From: Hypsibius dujardini
Lineage: Eukaryota; Tardigrada; Eutardigrada; Parachela; Hypsibiidae
DNA: 20,127 nucleotides
Reading direction: 5' to 3'
Assembly: GCA_001579985.1 (NCBI GenBank)
Contig: LRSR01012292.1
Location: 1-20,127, forward strand
The notes under the pieces: generated by a model
Seen by the model: the letters and a program-made list of their open reading frames with translations, nothing else
Database searches by the model: none
Told to the model about the DNA's origin: nothing
In this document: positions 8,450 to 19,735 of the stretch, in pieces
Layout of the letters: every line of letters starts with the position of its first letter
Position numbering within the stretch: position 1 is the stretch's first letter
Translations under genes and position numbers: made by a program

Positions 8450-11400
8450 AATGCAGGAAGATAGACCGGTAGGCAGGTACTTAATTACAGCGTTTTCTAT
8501 TCCAGGATGTATATCCGTGCAATGTCTTACTCCCTCCTACGGTCGAGTCAGTCGGAACGGCGACAAGCACTGCAGTCGTGGAAGAAAATCGTCGCCACCA
8601 ACCGGATTGGTATGCTGTCTGAGGATCTGGTGTCAGCCTTGAAGACGACCCTGGTGAAGCTGAAAAGTGCCGACGCAGGAACGGACAAGTCTTCGGATGG
8701 GGATAGCACCCAACGGGCACAGAACTTTTCAAAGAATGCCATCGCAATTTTAACATTCGTTGTCGAGTGTTATGTGGAGTTGGACTTTCCGGCGGCTGAC
8801 AAAGGGCGCTTGATCGTTGAATGTCTTCTCATTTCGAGCGAACCCGGTGTTGGTAAGTCCTGACAAACCCATTCAGACTTAAGGAAGACAAGACATCCGT
8901 CTTTCGGGAGGATGAAGTTTATCTGAACTCTTCATTTCTTTCAGCATCGTTAAGACCAAGCATGTGGATCAGTCTGCTTAGACGCTTCCGGCATGACAGT
9001 CTCTTCCCGGACAAGCTGGTGGCCGATCATATAGACGAAATTTGGGACAAGCTCCAGACTGAGGACGCCCTCTCCGATGAGGCATTGAAGATTGCAGTGA
9101 AAACGTTCGCCGGATTTCCCACACTGACCACCGTCACAAAGCTCTTGGCGAACGTGAAGAAGGAGGTTTCTGCAGCGGAAGTCCTAGCCGTGTCACTTTC
9201 CGATGTTCTCGTCTTTCACGCACCAGCGGGATTTCTTTACGATAAATCCGTCCTGGAAGCGTGAGTAACTTGTTAATCATTTCGATTGATTAAATTGTAG
9301 GGTTCTATGGACCGAGTAAGGAGTTTGATTGGCTAGTCTTGTTTGATTGCTTGATTGATTGGTTATTTGGTCGTAATTATGATTACGACATTGGTCCTCT
9401 TGTTTTAGTCATAATGAGGAAGCTGCGAAAGGCAACATCAAGCGTGAAAGCAAAGCTTACTCATACAAGGAGCAGTTGGCCGAAATCGAACTGCGCAAGG
9501 AGCTGGAGGAGAAGAAGAAGGCCAAGTTGGGCGGAAAGGAAGCGCCACTAACACCGAAGCAGAAGGAAGTTGTGACCAAACAGATCCAAAAGGAAACGGT
9601 TGTGCGACAAGGCGTAGCCAAGGTGTATAAGAGAATCGAGCGTCCGTTCTTGATTTTGGATTCGATGATTGCCGGCAATCCGGACTGCATCCGGTCGTAC
9701 CTGAGTGAGATCATTGGGATCGTCAGTCCGCTGTTGCACGTTCCCTTGACTGCCAGACCGGCCTGCCAAACGTGGATTCTCATGAGCGACTGTGTACACG
9801 ATCACCTGAAAAACGGAGGAATCGGTATATACTTTTTAATCTGTCTAATTACGTTTCTAGGTTCCTAACTGTTTGCTTTTCTCATTGTCTGTCTGTCTAC
9901 ATGTTTAACTGCTTATCTGTCTTTCTTTTCGTCTGTTTGTCTGCCCGTTCGTTTGTCTGCCTGTCTGTTTATAGTCTATTTTGTCTGCTTGTTTATCAGC
10001 CTGTTTGACTTGCTTATTCATTTGCCTGACGGTTCTCCTACCACATCAACGTTCCATCCAATAGTTCATGCTGTTGTCGGCTTTTCTGAAGCTCATCTGA
10101 CTGCTTGTCAAGCCTCTGTTTTGTCTTGTGGCTGGTATCTATTCGGGTACCTGATGGATGTCTGACTGATCTAACTTGTCACTGTGTTCCGAATTTGTAG
10201 CTAAATCGCTCGCCTTCGTGACACTTCGGGTTCTGGAACCTGCCTGCCCCCTTCCGAAGCTTTGGACACAAGAAAGTCTTCCCAAGGCTGTAGCACGCGT
10301 CATTCATGGCATACTTTCGCCGCTGGAGAAGCCGGAAGCGGAGGAGCACGGTCTGGACGAGGACGAGGCGGAGATTGACATTGACTCGACCATTGCCGTT
10401 TCGGATATCTGTTACGCGCTGCCGTTGATTCGTGTGGTTGTCAATGAGGCTTATGCGAAAAAGCTCGGACTGGCCGAGAGTGTTCCGGTTGAAGCCTTCC
10501 GGATTGTATGCAAGGTCATGGAGATGTGTGCTGGCACGAAAACTGATGCGGTCGGAAATGGGCTCTTGGACGTGGATGAGGACGCCATTGCCGAGATGGA
10601 TGAGGTGCTGAACCGTTCTAATTCTAATCAAACCATTCGAATTATAGATGCATGGGCAGACAGTCGAGCAAGCAAGACTGACAGAACGGTTGAGAGATGA
10701 ACAGGCAGGCAAACAAGCAGGAAGGAAGGCAGACAAACAGACAGACAAACAGACAGACAGGCAAACAGATATTCGCACAGGCATACAGGCAGACAGAACG
10801 GCATAGAATGAAACGGAAAGTGGGAAAAGAGACAGACAGGTAAATTTTTTAGCAGGTTGGTGATAGTTTATTTGCTTTTAGAATAATCCGGCCTTTTTGC
10901 CCCTTAACGACGTTTTGGAAATGCTAATCGAAGTGAGTGAGAGCGGAAAAGTTCGCTTCGAATCAGACGCGGGGGTGGCCATCGGACATTTCGCGGTGGC
11001 GGTGACGCGCTGCTCCACTGACAATAGCATTGAACTGGAAAGCAAAATCATCCATCAGTTGCTGAAGCTTCTCTTGTCGTCGAAGAGCAATCTAAGAATT
11101 GCGGCTGTCCAGGTGCGAACAATTGACTTAGATGTCTAACAAATGTCTTAACGCTGGCTGGGATTGGTTTTGGATTGTGGGATATTCTGATGTAGGCACT
11201 CGCAACTCTGACTGAGCAAGTTACCAGATTCATTTCCGTACCGGCGGAACAGTTATTACTGGAAAAGCGAGTTTTCATTGCTGCTCACGACGAGGAAGAT
11301 ACGAAGGTCGCCGAGTTCGCCATGAAGTGAGTAAAAACAAATATCAGAACGAGCGTAGAGCACTGTCTATGCTTAATTATCTGCAATCAATTCCAAACAG

Positions 11401-11670
11401 GCGAGTGTACACTGGTTATTTGTCTTTCTTTTCAGCCTTTTTCGGGATCTGGGTCTTCGGCCCACGGAAGCTCTCGTGCTCGCCGTTGTGGAAGACATCA
11501 CTCAGACAAAAGAATTTCTCCGCAACTCTGCGGCAGCGGCGCTTGGAGCGATGCTTCCCCACTTCCCAGAAATGACCGCGCAAGTTCTGGAACTCTTGCT
11601 GAGAAAATACGACCAGAACGTTGAGGTGCGGTTCACAGCTCCGGTCTGTCTGTATGTCTGTTTACTTGTA

Positions 11671-11702
<32 letters not shown>

Positions 11703-14700
11703 TTTTGTCTGTTTGTCTGTTTGTCTGTCTGTCTTTCTGTCTGTTTATCTATCGGCAGGCTTGCCTCTCTGGCTGCTCACCTGCCTGCCAGTCAGTGTGT
11801 CATTCTGTCTATCTTTCTTCCTCTTCATTTTTTTGTTTCTGGGTTTTCAAACAGGATTCCAAACCCAAACTGGACAAGTTCGGCCGGCCCACTGCAGAGT
11901 CGCAGATCGACTCTTGGCCCGCCCGCCGCGGCATCGCAGCCGCTCTCATCCGCATCATCCCCTCCCTCGGCGTGGAATCCCACCTCCGTGACACCATGTC
12001 CTTCCTGCTGCAAAAGCCGTGCGCTCTCCGCGACGAGAAAGCCCCGGTCCGCCACGACATGCTTCAGGTCAGCGTTGTTTAAATGTACTTTATTTGATTG
12101 AGTTTAAACAATCGAAAATGCAGCTTTATTGTTTTTGCTTATTTAAATAAAAACTACAAAAATGTATAATATTAAAATATTTGTGAAAGTCCCAGAATTT
12201 AGTTTGAAGATTGGGATGATTTATTTAACATTTTATTTTACTTCCGAATATTTTAAATAAAACATTAAATAAATATCAGTGAAAAATTAAATTGTATTTT
12301 ATTTGTGAGACATTTATTATTACTATTTTTAGTAGTTAATGACTAGTTTTGCTACTTGTCACTTAACGTGTGTTTGAAACAAAACTATCGCACAGGTGGC
12401 CATCGCGCTCATAAACCAGCACGGTAAGACCCACGTCGGCACCCTGCTCGCCAAGCTGGAAGAGTTCCTCGTGACGGCTCCCAAAACCGCCGACTACGAC
12501 GTGGTACGCCAGTCCGCCATCGTCATCATGGGCAACCTGGCGCGCCACCTGGACGCGGGACACCCGAAGATCCGTCCGGTGGTGCATCAGCTGCTGGCCG
12601 CGCTCTCCACGCCCAGCGAGGAGGTGCAGAAGGCGGTGGGCGGGTGTATCGCCCCGCTGGTGGTCAACATTGAGGAGGACATCCGGCAGGTGGTGCCGAA
12701 TCTGCTGCATGTGCTGTACGAGTCGGAGAGCTACGCGCATCGCCGCGGTGCGGCCTACGGCCTGGCGGGGGTCTTTCAGGGCCTCGGCATCATGTCCTTG
12801 AAGGATTACGACATCATGGTGACCATTATGGGCGGTCTGCAGGATAAGAAGAACGCCCAGCGACGGGAAAGTAAGTTCTTAGCTTTTTTTGGGGCTGTGG
12901 TGATGAGTGATACTGTAAGCGACAGGAAAACGTTGAATGGAGGGTCCGAGCGATGGGCAACAGGGGTGGGGCAGGGGTAGTTGAAGTTGAACGCAATCAA
13001 CTAATCAACCAGTGACTTTAAAGCGATTTAAAGTGACTACAGAATAAGCGTTGTAGCTTTTTTGGTGAGGAATTGAAATGTTCTTTATAGAACAACTGCA
13101 GTTTTTGATTTTAAATCGTTTTTTAAATGCGTAAAATTTGGCTTTTTCGTTTACTTTTAATAATATTTTGGCATTTAAATTAATTTTGCAGTTGATTTAT
13201 TCAACTTTTTTGGTTTACTAGAAAATTTAGCTACTTAATTAATCAAACTATTTTCTCAGTACTAACTGTTTTATGTTTACAATTAAAAATGGATGTACCG
13301 TGGATTTATTTTGTTTTATCTTTCGAAGTTTAACGTCAGCGTTTGGAGAAGTTAAATAGAACTATCGTCATAGAATCAGTTTGTTTTAAAATAAACCTTC
13401 ACATACACACTTGGCAAGAACCTTGCACTGACCGAATTAGGCACTTCAACTCGTGGCTGTGTACAACAGCCATGCCTTGATCGAGTGTAATGGCTTGACT
13501 CGGTTAGCGCAAGGTTTTTGCCACGTGTGAAACTATCAGTCAGTGGATCAATCAGTTTATCAGATTATCAGTTGTCGTCATCTGGGACCTTCTTTCCCAA
13601 AGATCGAAAAAGCGAGTTTGCAGGTTGCAACGAGTCGATTGAAGCAGCTGTAGATTTGGCGAATCGATTAATCACTCAATCAATCGTGTGCGAAAAAATT
13701 GCAATTGATCTTTTCAAATCAATCAATCAATCAACAATTCGGTCAATCAATCGATCGATCAATAATTCGGTCAATCAATCGATCGATCAATAGTATAAGC
13801 CTGAATCGAAGTGGGAGTGCGTCTTTCTGTAAATTTCTGGCTTGTTCACCATTCTGGAAGGGTTTTGCCGCAAATTTAGTGAACGAGGCGAAGAGTATAG
13901 GAAAGAATATGCGAGCTGGAAGGTCGAAAAATGTGAAAAATTGCTTGTCATTATCGAACGGAAGTGGTCGGATCCCTCGCGCTGAGGGGCAAAAGGGCGG
14001 AGCTTTGTCAGGCCTTTCGACGTTGGGGTCCAACGCAGCAAGACCCCTACGCAGAATTTCACTTCATCACATTTTCCACCGCAAAGTAAATCTCTCCGTC
14101 GCACGGCTCTCACCATGACTTCCCCGAATTTCGTGAAGGGTCTTATCGAGAAGGAGATTGTCAAGCACGGAAGCCAACTGATCGAGGCGGTAGATGAGAC
14201 GAAAATTAAATTCTTCTATCGCACGGTGAAGACCTCCGACGGGACGGTGTTGGACGACAACTTCCCGGGCAAGGAGCCGTTGGAGCTGATTTACGGGAAG
14301 CAGTTTAAGCTGGAAGTATGGGAGGAATGCTTGAAGACGATGGAGCTGCACGAGGTGGCGCGGTTCACGGTGCAGCGGGAGCTCCTCAGCTGTTATGCCC
14401 TGGTGGCCAAGAGTCTCCGCGATATCGCCAAGGGGAAGGATTCCTCCAATTGCGGGGATCGTGAGCACGGCAGTGGGGATCACCACTGCTGCGGGATGCA
14501 GAATATGCTGAAGAACGGCCTGGGATACGCGGATCTGGATGAGTTCTTGAAGGTGCGTGGGATGGGGGCTTTGATTGGTTGATTTGATAGTTGGGTGCAG
14601 AGTTTTTATTGTAAAATCGATGCTGTTTTATCCACTGAACAATCATTCTTGAAAAGTTTCTCACAAAAATTTTGATTGTTTTGCCAAAATCTGTCATTTT

Positions 14701-17700
14701 TGTCAATGAAATCCTCCAAATTCACCTTATGCTCAGGAAGTTTTTTCTGTGTTGGAGATCGATTGATTGGTTGTTGTGTTTGTGATGATTTTTTTGCGTT
14801 GCATTTTTGCGTGCATTGGGCTGATGTCAATTGATTCATTGATTGAGTTTGAGTGTGGTCCTTATTTAATGAGATCTATAGCTGATAGATTGGTTGATTG
14901 GTATCTGCTCTCCAGCATGGTTTTTGAATGTGTCTTTTTCACTGAGTGATACGCAATAGTCTCAATGGGAAATATTTATGCTTTTTATCTTGAAAGTATT
15001 CGAAATGTTTATAAAGGTGATATTTATTTTAAATGAAGATTTTTTTAGAATTGCGCAAAGAGAATGAGTATTTATACATAATGTTAGTATTGCTTAATTA
15101 ATTTAAGGGATTTTTTAAATGGCTCAAAAAGCGGCTTTTGATTTTAAATAAAATATAATTTTTATTTTATTTAAAGCTATAAAAATATAAATCAGTATTT
15201 CAGAGCATATTTTCATTTAAAATCACGAGATCTACTTCAAATATTACAATTTTTTATTTGAAAATCTCAATTTTAGTTGCTGAAAATAAGGCTTCCCTTG
15301 TTTTAAATAACAGTAAGTTTACCTTTTTCAAATAAACTTCGCCGGCGGATTTATTTAACATGTTATTTAAGTTCAAACACGTCATTTAACACTACGTAAA
15401 TTGACGCAGCGAGGGAAACAGGGGGCGCACATGTCGCAACTGATGCGATGTGCGTGCAAACGAGCAAGTGGCGCCCCTACAGCCTCGAATCCGACACCTC
15501 GAAGAAAAAACCTAATCGAACCTAATCACGTTCTAATTTTTATTGAAATAGTTTGAACCTTTTAATTTATTCGTATTGAAATCGCGGAAAGACTGGGTTT
15601 TTTATATTATTTCAATTCTAATAGTGTTATTAAAAAGTAGGACGCCCACAGGATTGTTTACTTGAATGGCCGACTGATAAATTTATTTTTCAGTTTCAGC
15701 AGTCATCGTTTTTGTTGGCATTGATTGATCTGTTTAAAGTTGAAACTTGATCTATTGAAAACCTGAACTAACGGTTTTTATCATTTTTTGTTCCAGAATC
15801 CCGAACCGTTGATTTTCACGCTGGAGATTGTGGAAGCCAGCGAGCCCGGCAGCTACGAGAAGGACTCTTGGGCCATGGACCAGGCGGAAAAGTTGAAATC
15901 CATTCCCGTCCTCCACGAGGAAGGCAACCACCTCTACCGGAAGCAAAAGTACGTCGAAGCCGCCGACCGCTACACCCGAGCCCTCGGCATCCTGGAAGAC
16001 CTCATGGGGCGCGAGCAACCCGAATCGGACGATTGGAAGAAGCTAGACGTCCTCCGCGTCCCGATCCTCCTCAACTACACACAGTGTCAGCTGATTCTCG
16101 GCCACTACAACGAGGCCATCGAGCACACGACCACTATCATCGAGAAAGACCCCACCAACGTCAAGGCCTGGTATCGCCGCGCCAAGGCTCACGCCATGGC
16201 GTGGAACCCCAAGGAGGCGCGGGAGGATTTCGCCCGGGCCGTGGAGCTGGACGCGTCTTTGAGCGGGGCTGTGCAGCGGGATCTGCGGAAGCTCGATGAG
16301 GTGCAGCGGACGCGCGATCTCGAGGATCGGGAGAAGATGCGCCATCTGTTTGGCTGACTGACCGACCGGACTACCGAGTGAAAATGCACCATTTAGTCGT
16401 GCTCGATCGTTGATTCATCCATCAGGATATGTGAACTTGCACGCATTATTCCCGTGGTCATATGCGTCCGATAGAGGAAGCTGTAGTAGGCCGTTTGTCT
16501 TATTTATTCTCTCGTTCTTTCGTTCTCCAATTTGAATTAGATGCAGGACTCTACTCCTTTCGGTCTCCTATTAAAGCAAGACAAAGAAGGAGGAAGTCCG
16601 GAATTGAGATCGCCTTTTGTTGAGAGTGACGTGCGGGCGTGGGTGTAGTTCGTGAGGGATTCTAGGTCCGCGGTGGGATGAGTTCGGGTAGCAAAAGGCG
16701 TTGTGCAACTGTCATCTTGTGTACACTTGTCCGGATTCGGGGATGTCTTGGTGTCTTGGTGTCTTGGTGTTGTTTTGACTAACGTACCGTGTATAGGGAT
16801 TTGAGGTAGGCCAGGTTAAGGCTCTTTATTTTAAATTAAATGTTTTTTAATGTAATTTAGAATCACACACGCCAGGTCTCGTGTTGATTTTTAATTTAAT
16901 TTAAATTATGATCTGGAAAAGCATTTTGGATCAACGGTCAGTTTAATTCGGATTGGATTGAAAATAGCTGAACATGGTGCTTATTATTTCACGTCGAAGT
17001 TGTTTTTAATTTTATTTGCGATCAAGACTTTGCTCGCGTGATGATTTTTTATTGAATTTAAATTGAAAATAAGCTACTACTAGTCCATGTGTACGAGGGA
17101 AGGGCCCTGGAATGGGTCACCGGGCGGCAGGGGACGTTCTGCCGGAAATTAATCGAAAACAGATGAGTCACTGCATATTCAGCGTCCTCTATAGTGAGCT
17201 TTTTCCAACTGCCCAATAATTTCGTTTTGTATACATGTTCCCACAATATTTTTTTTTCATATCTGATACGCGTTCCACCGGGTTATCGATTATTCTTTAT
17301 CGCTTGTGACCTTGGTGATAGCCAAAACCTGTGTGGAAGTTGTGATTCCAGGGTGGCCCATTCCAGTGCTCTTACCTCATAATTAACGGGATTCTATTTA
17401 GCACATTTGTTTGCAGGTTCGCTGTTGGCGATTTCGATGCTGTCGATGGGGTTGGGGCGTGTTTTCGAGCCGTTCGTCGTGCAAGCGATCCCATTCTTGC
17501 TGCAGTCTATCGGCGACGGCAATGTCCACGTCCGCCAGGTACGGTGTCTCGTTTCTTAACTATTACCCCTAATCGCACGGCGTACCAAATGCCGGCTAAG
17601 ACTTGGATTTTACAGCGAAATTTAGGTTTTTCGCTTTAAAGTAATTTTTTATATGATTTAAAAGCAACAATATATTTTGTTCTTGTAGGCGGCGGAAGAA

Positions 17701-19704
17701 GCCTCCAAAGCGGCCATGAGCCAGCTCAGTGGACCCGGCGTGAAGCTCGTCCTGCCGGCCTTGCTGAAAGGTCTGCAAGAGGACGCTTGGCGGTCCAAAT
17801 CGGCCGCCATCGAGATGCTCGGCGACATGGCCTACTGCGCGCCGCGCCAGCTCTCCTCCTGCCTGCCCACGGTCGTGCCCAACCTGATTGAGACGCTCGG
17901 GGACTCCCACACCAAGGTGCAGGAGAGCGCTGTCAGCGCCCTCAAAAAGATCGCTTCCGTCATTAAGAATCCCGAAGTGGTCAGCCTGGTGCCCAACATC
18001 CTCACTGCGCTCCAGGTACGAGTACTGATCTTTTGATCGCTTCCTAAAAAGGAATTTTATTTAAATTAATTTAAAATTCAAAACTATCTTTAAAATGTTC
18101 ACACAACTCCTCTGTTTAGGACCCCGCGAAGAAGACCACCGGCTGCCTGAAGACCATCCTCCAGACGCAGTTTATCCACGTGATTGATGCCGCGTCGCTG
18201 GCACTGCTGATGCCGGTGATCCGGCGCGCCATCTACGATCGCGGGACGGAGAACCGCAAACTCTCGGCGCAGATCATGGCCAGCCTGTACAGTCTGGCGG
18301 ACCAGAAGGACCTGCTGCCGTACCTGGAGGGAATCCTGCCTGGGCTGAAGAACTGCCTGCTGGACCCGGCGCCCGAGGTGCGGCTGTGTGCGGCCAAAGC
18401 GATCGCCGCATTGATCCGCGGCACCGGAGAGTCCGGGTTCGATCAGCTGAAGGATTGGTTGTACGCGAAACTGGTGTCCGACACCAACTCGGTGGATCGG
18501 TCCGGTGCTGCGCAAGGTACGCCTTGTGTTCCATTTAGGGTCGACTTGTCCGTCTGCCCTCATGTTTGATATCATTGTCTGACTGTCTTTGTCTTTGAGG
18601 TAATCTTGATAGTCTATCTTGATGCAGTCTTTTGATTGCTCGCTACCTGGATTGTCGGCTTATTAGCGGGATTCTAGTGATCTATTTCGTGATGTCTTGT
18701 TTCTTGTCTGTCTGACTACATTGTGTGTGTCTGCTTGCATTTTCCACGTTCATGTTTTTTTTTGCCAGGCTCTTATCTCTCTGCCTGCCGAATCAGAGGA
18801 ATAAAACCTGTCTACATGTCTCCTTATTTGATTTGATGTCAAAGTGCCGTCTGTTTTTTGCTTCTTCCGAAGAAACTGCCATGCCTGTCTTTATGTGTCT
18901 AACTGTCTGTCTCTTCAGAGGAAGAGGAGTCTGGATCTGTCTGCGGATCTCTGTGTGGTGTCCTGTCTGTCCTATTGTTTCTTCCCGTCAAAGGAATTTC
19001 TCGTCTCAACATGTCTGTTGCGTGTCTCCATTATTTTGTTTCATACTTTTTGTATTTGATCGTTCTTTTCAGGTCTGGCGGAATCGCTGGGCGTTCTCGG
19101 TGTCCCTAAGCTTCGTGCCATGATGCCGGACTTCTTGAAGATCATCATGGACATCAAAGCGGCGTCTTACGTTCGCGACGGCTACCTCCTGGTGTTTGTC
19201 TACCTGCCCGCCGTGTTTGGGCAAGAATTCGCCGCCTTCATCAGCGACATCATTCCCGCCCTGCTGGTGGGACTGGCGGACGATGCGGAGTACGTCCGTG
19301 AGACCGCGCTGCAGTGCGGCCAGCGTATCGTCACCTTCTTCGCGGACACGGCCATTGAACTGCTGTTGCCACAGCTGGAAGTGGGCATGTTCGATGAGAA
19401 CTGGCGGATTCGCTTTGCCTCGGTCCAACTGCTGGGTGACTTGCTGTATAAGATCTCCGGGGCCAGCGGGAAGCACACCACGGCGGGATTGGACGAGGAT
19501 GAGAACTTTGGAACGGATCAGTCACATTCTGTAAGACTTAGTTCCCCTCTCTCATACATGTTTTGATTGCCGGTCTAATTGAATGACCATATTTCTGTCA
19601 GTGTTTAGTGGTTCTCTAGTTGTCTGTCTATCTGTCTGGCTGGTTGGCTGGCCGGCTGGCTGTCTCTCTATCTCTCTGTCTGGCTGTCTGTCTGGCTGGC
19701 TGGC

Positions 19705-19735
<31 letters not shown>

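Larger units (their letters stand above)
12871..14114 (+). other. GCN1 intron 22, 5' part; AIP upstream region
   Basis: These 1,244 bases between the exon 22 donor and the AIP start codon hold an inverted repeat (13407-13528), a 28-bp direct repeat (13736-13791) and TCAAT/GATT-rich DNA. The AIP promoter should lie here, but I cannot place a core promoter. Open frames of 91-139 codons here lack protein-like features. Confidence 0.6.
14553..15796 (+). other. AIP intron 1
   Basis: This 1,244-base AT-rich intron ends TTTTTGTTCCAG. A GC-rich island at about 15405-15490 stands out from the surrounding AT-rich DNA and holds two CTCF-core-like sequences and inverted repeats. Nothing else is evident. 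Confidence 0.7.
16358..17416 (+). other. AIP 3' region and GCN1 intron 22, 3' part
   Basis: This holds the AIP 3' UTR, with ATTAAA at 16570-16575 as the likely poly(A) signal, then AT-rich intron up to the exon 23 acceptor TTTGTTTGCAG. It includes three GTCTTGGT copies at 16745-16768 and an inverted repeat pair at 17107-17121 and 17352-17366. Confidence 0.6.

Noticed and set aside
11476-12101. Open frames rich in SVCLSVCLSVCLS over 11640-11830
   Set aside because: They are translations of the CTGT repeat, which is open in several frames. The same pattern occurs at 6771-6968, 9772-10008, 18725-19123 and on the other strand at 10179-10784. Real exons lie on either side.
13454-13472. Possible tRNA or small structured RNA gene in the inverted-repeat centre
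   Set aside because: There is a perfect 7-bp stem, but no tRNA A/B-box pattern, acceptor stem or anticodon arm could be recognised. It is better read as part of the foldback element.
13518-14118. Open frames upstream of the AIP start (91 and 139 codons)
   Set aside because: They run across TCAAT/ATCGATCG repeats, giving Ile/Asn/Gln/Ser-rich products, and have no similarity to GCN1 or AIP. AIP homology starts at 14115.
15868-16299. 143-codon Arg/Pro-rich frame overlapping AIP exon 2
   Set aside because: It is the +1 shadow of the TPR exon, whose true frame matches AIP along its whole length.
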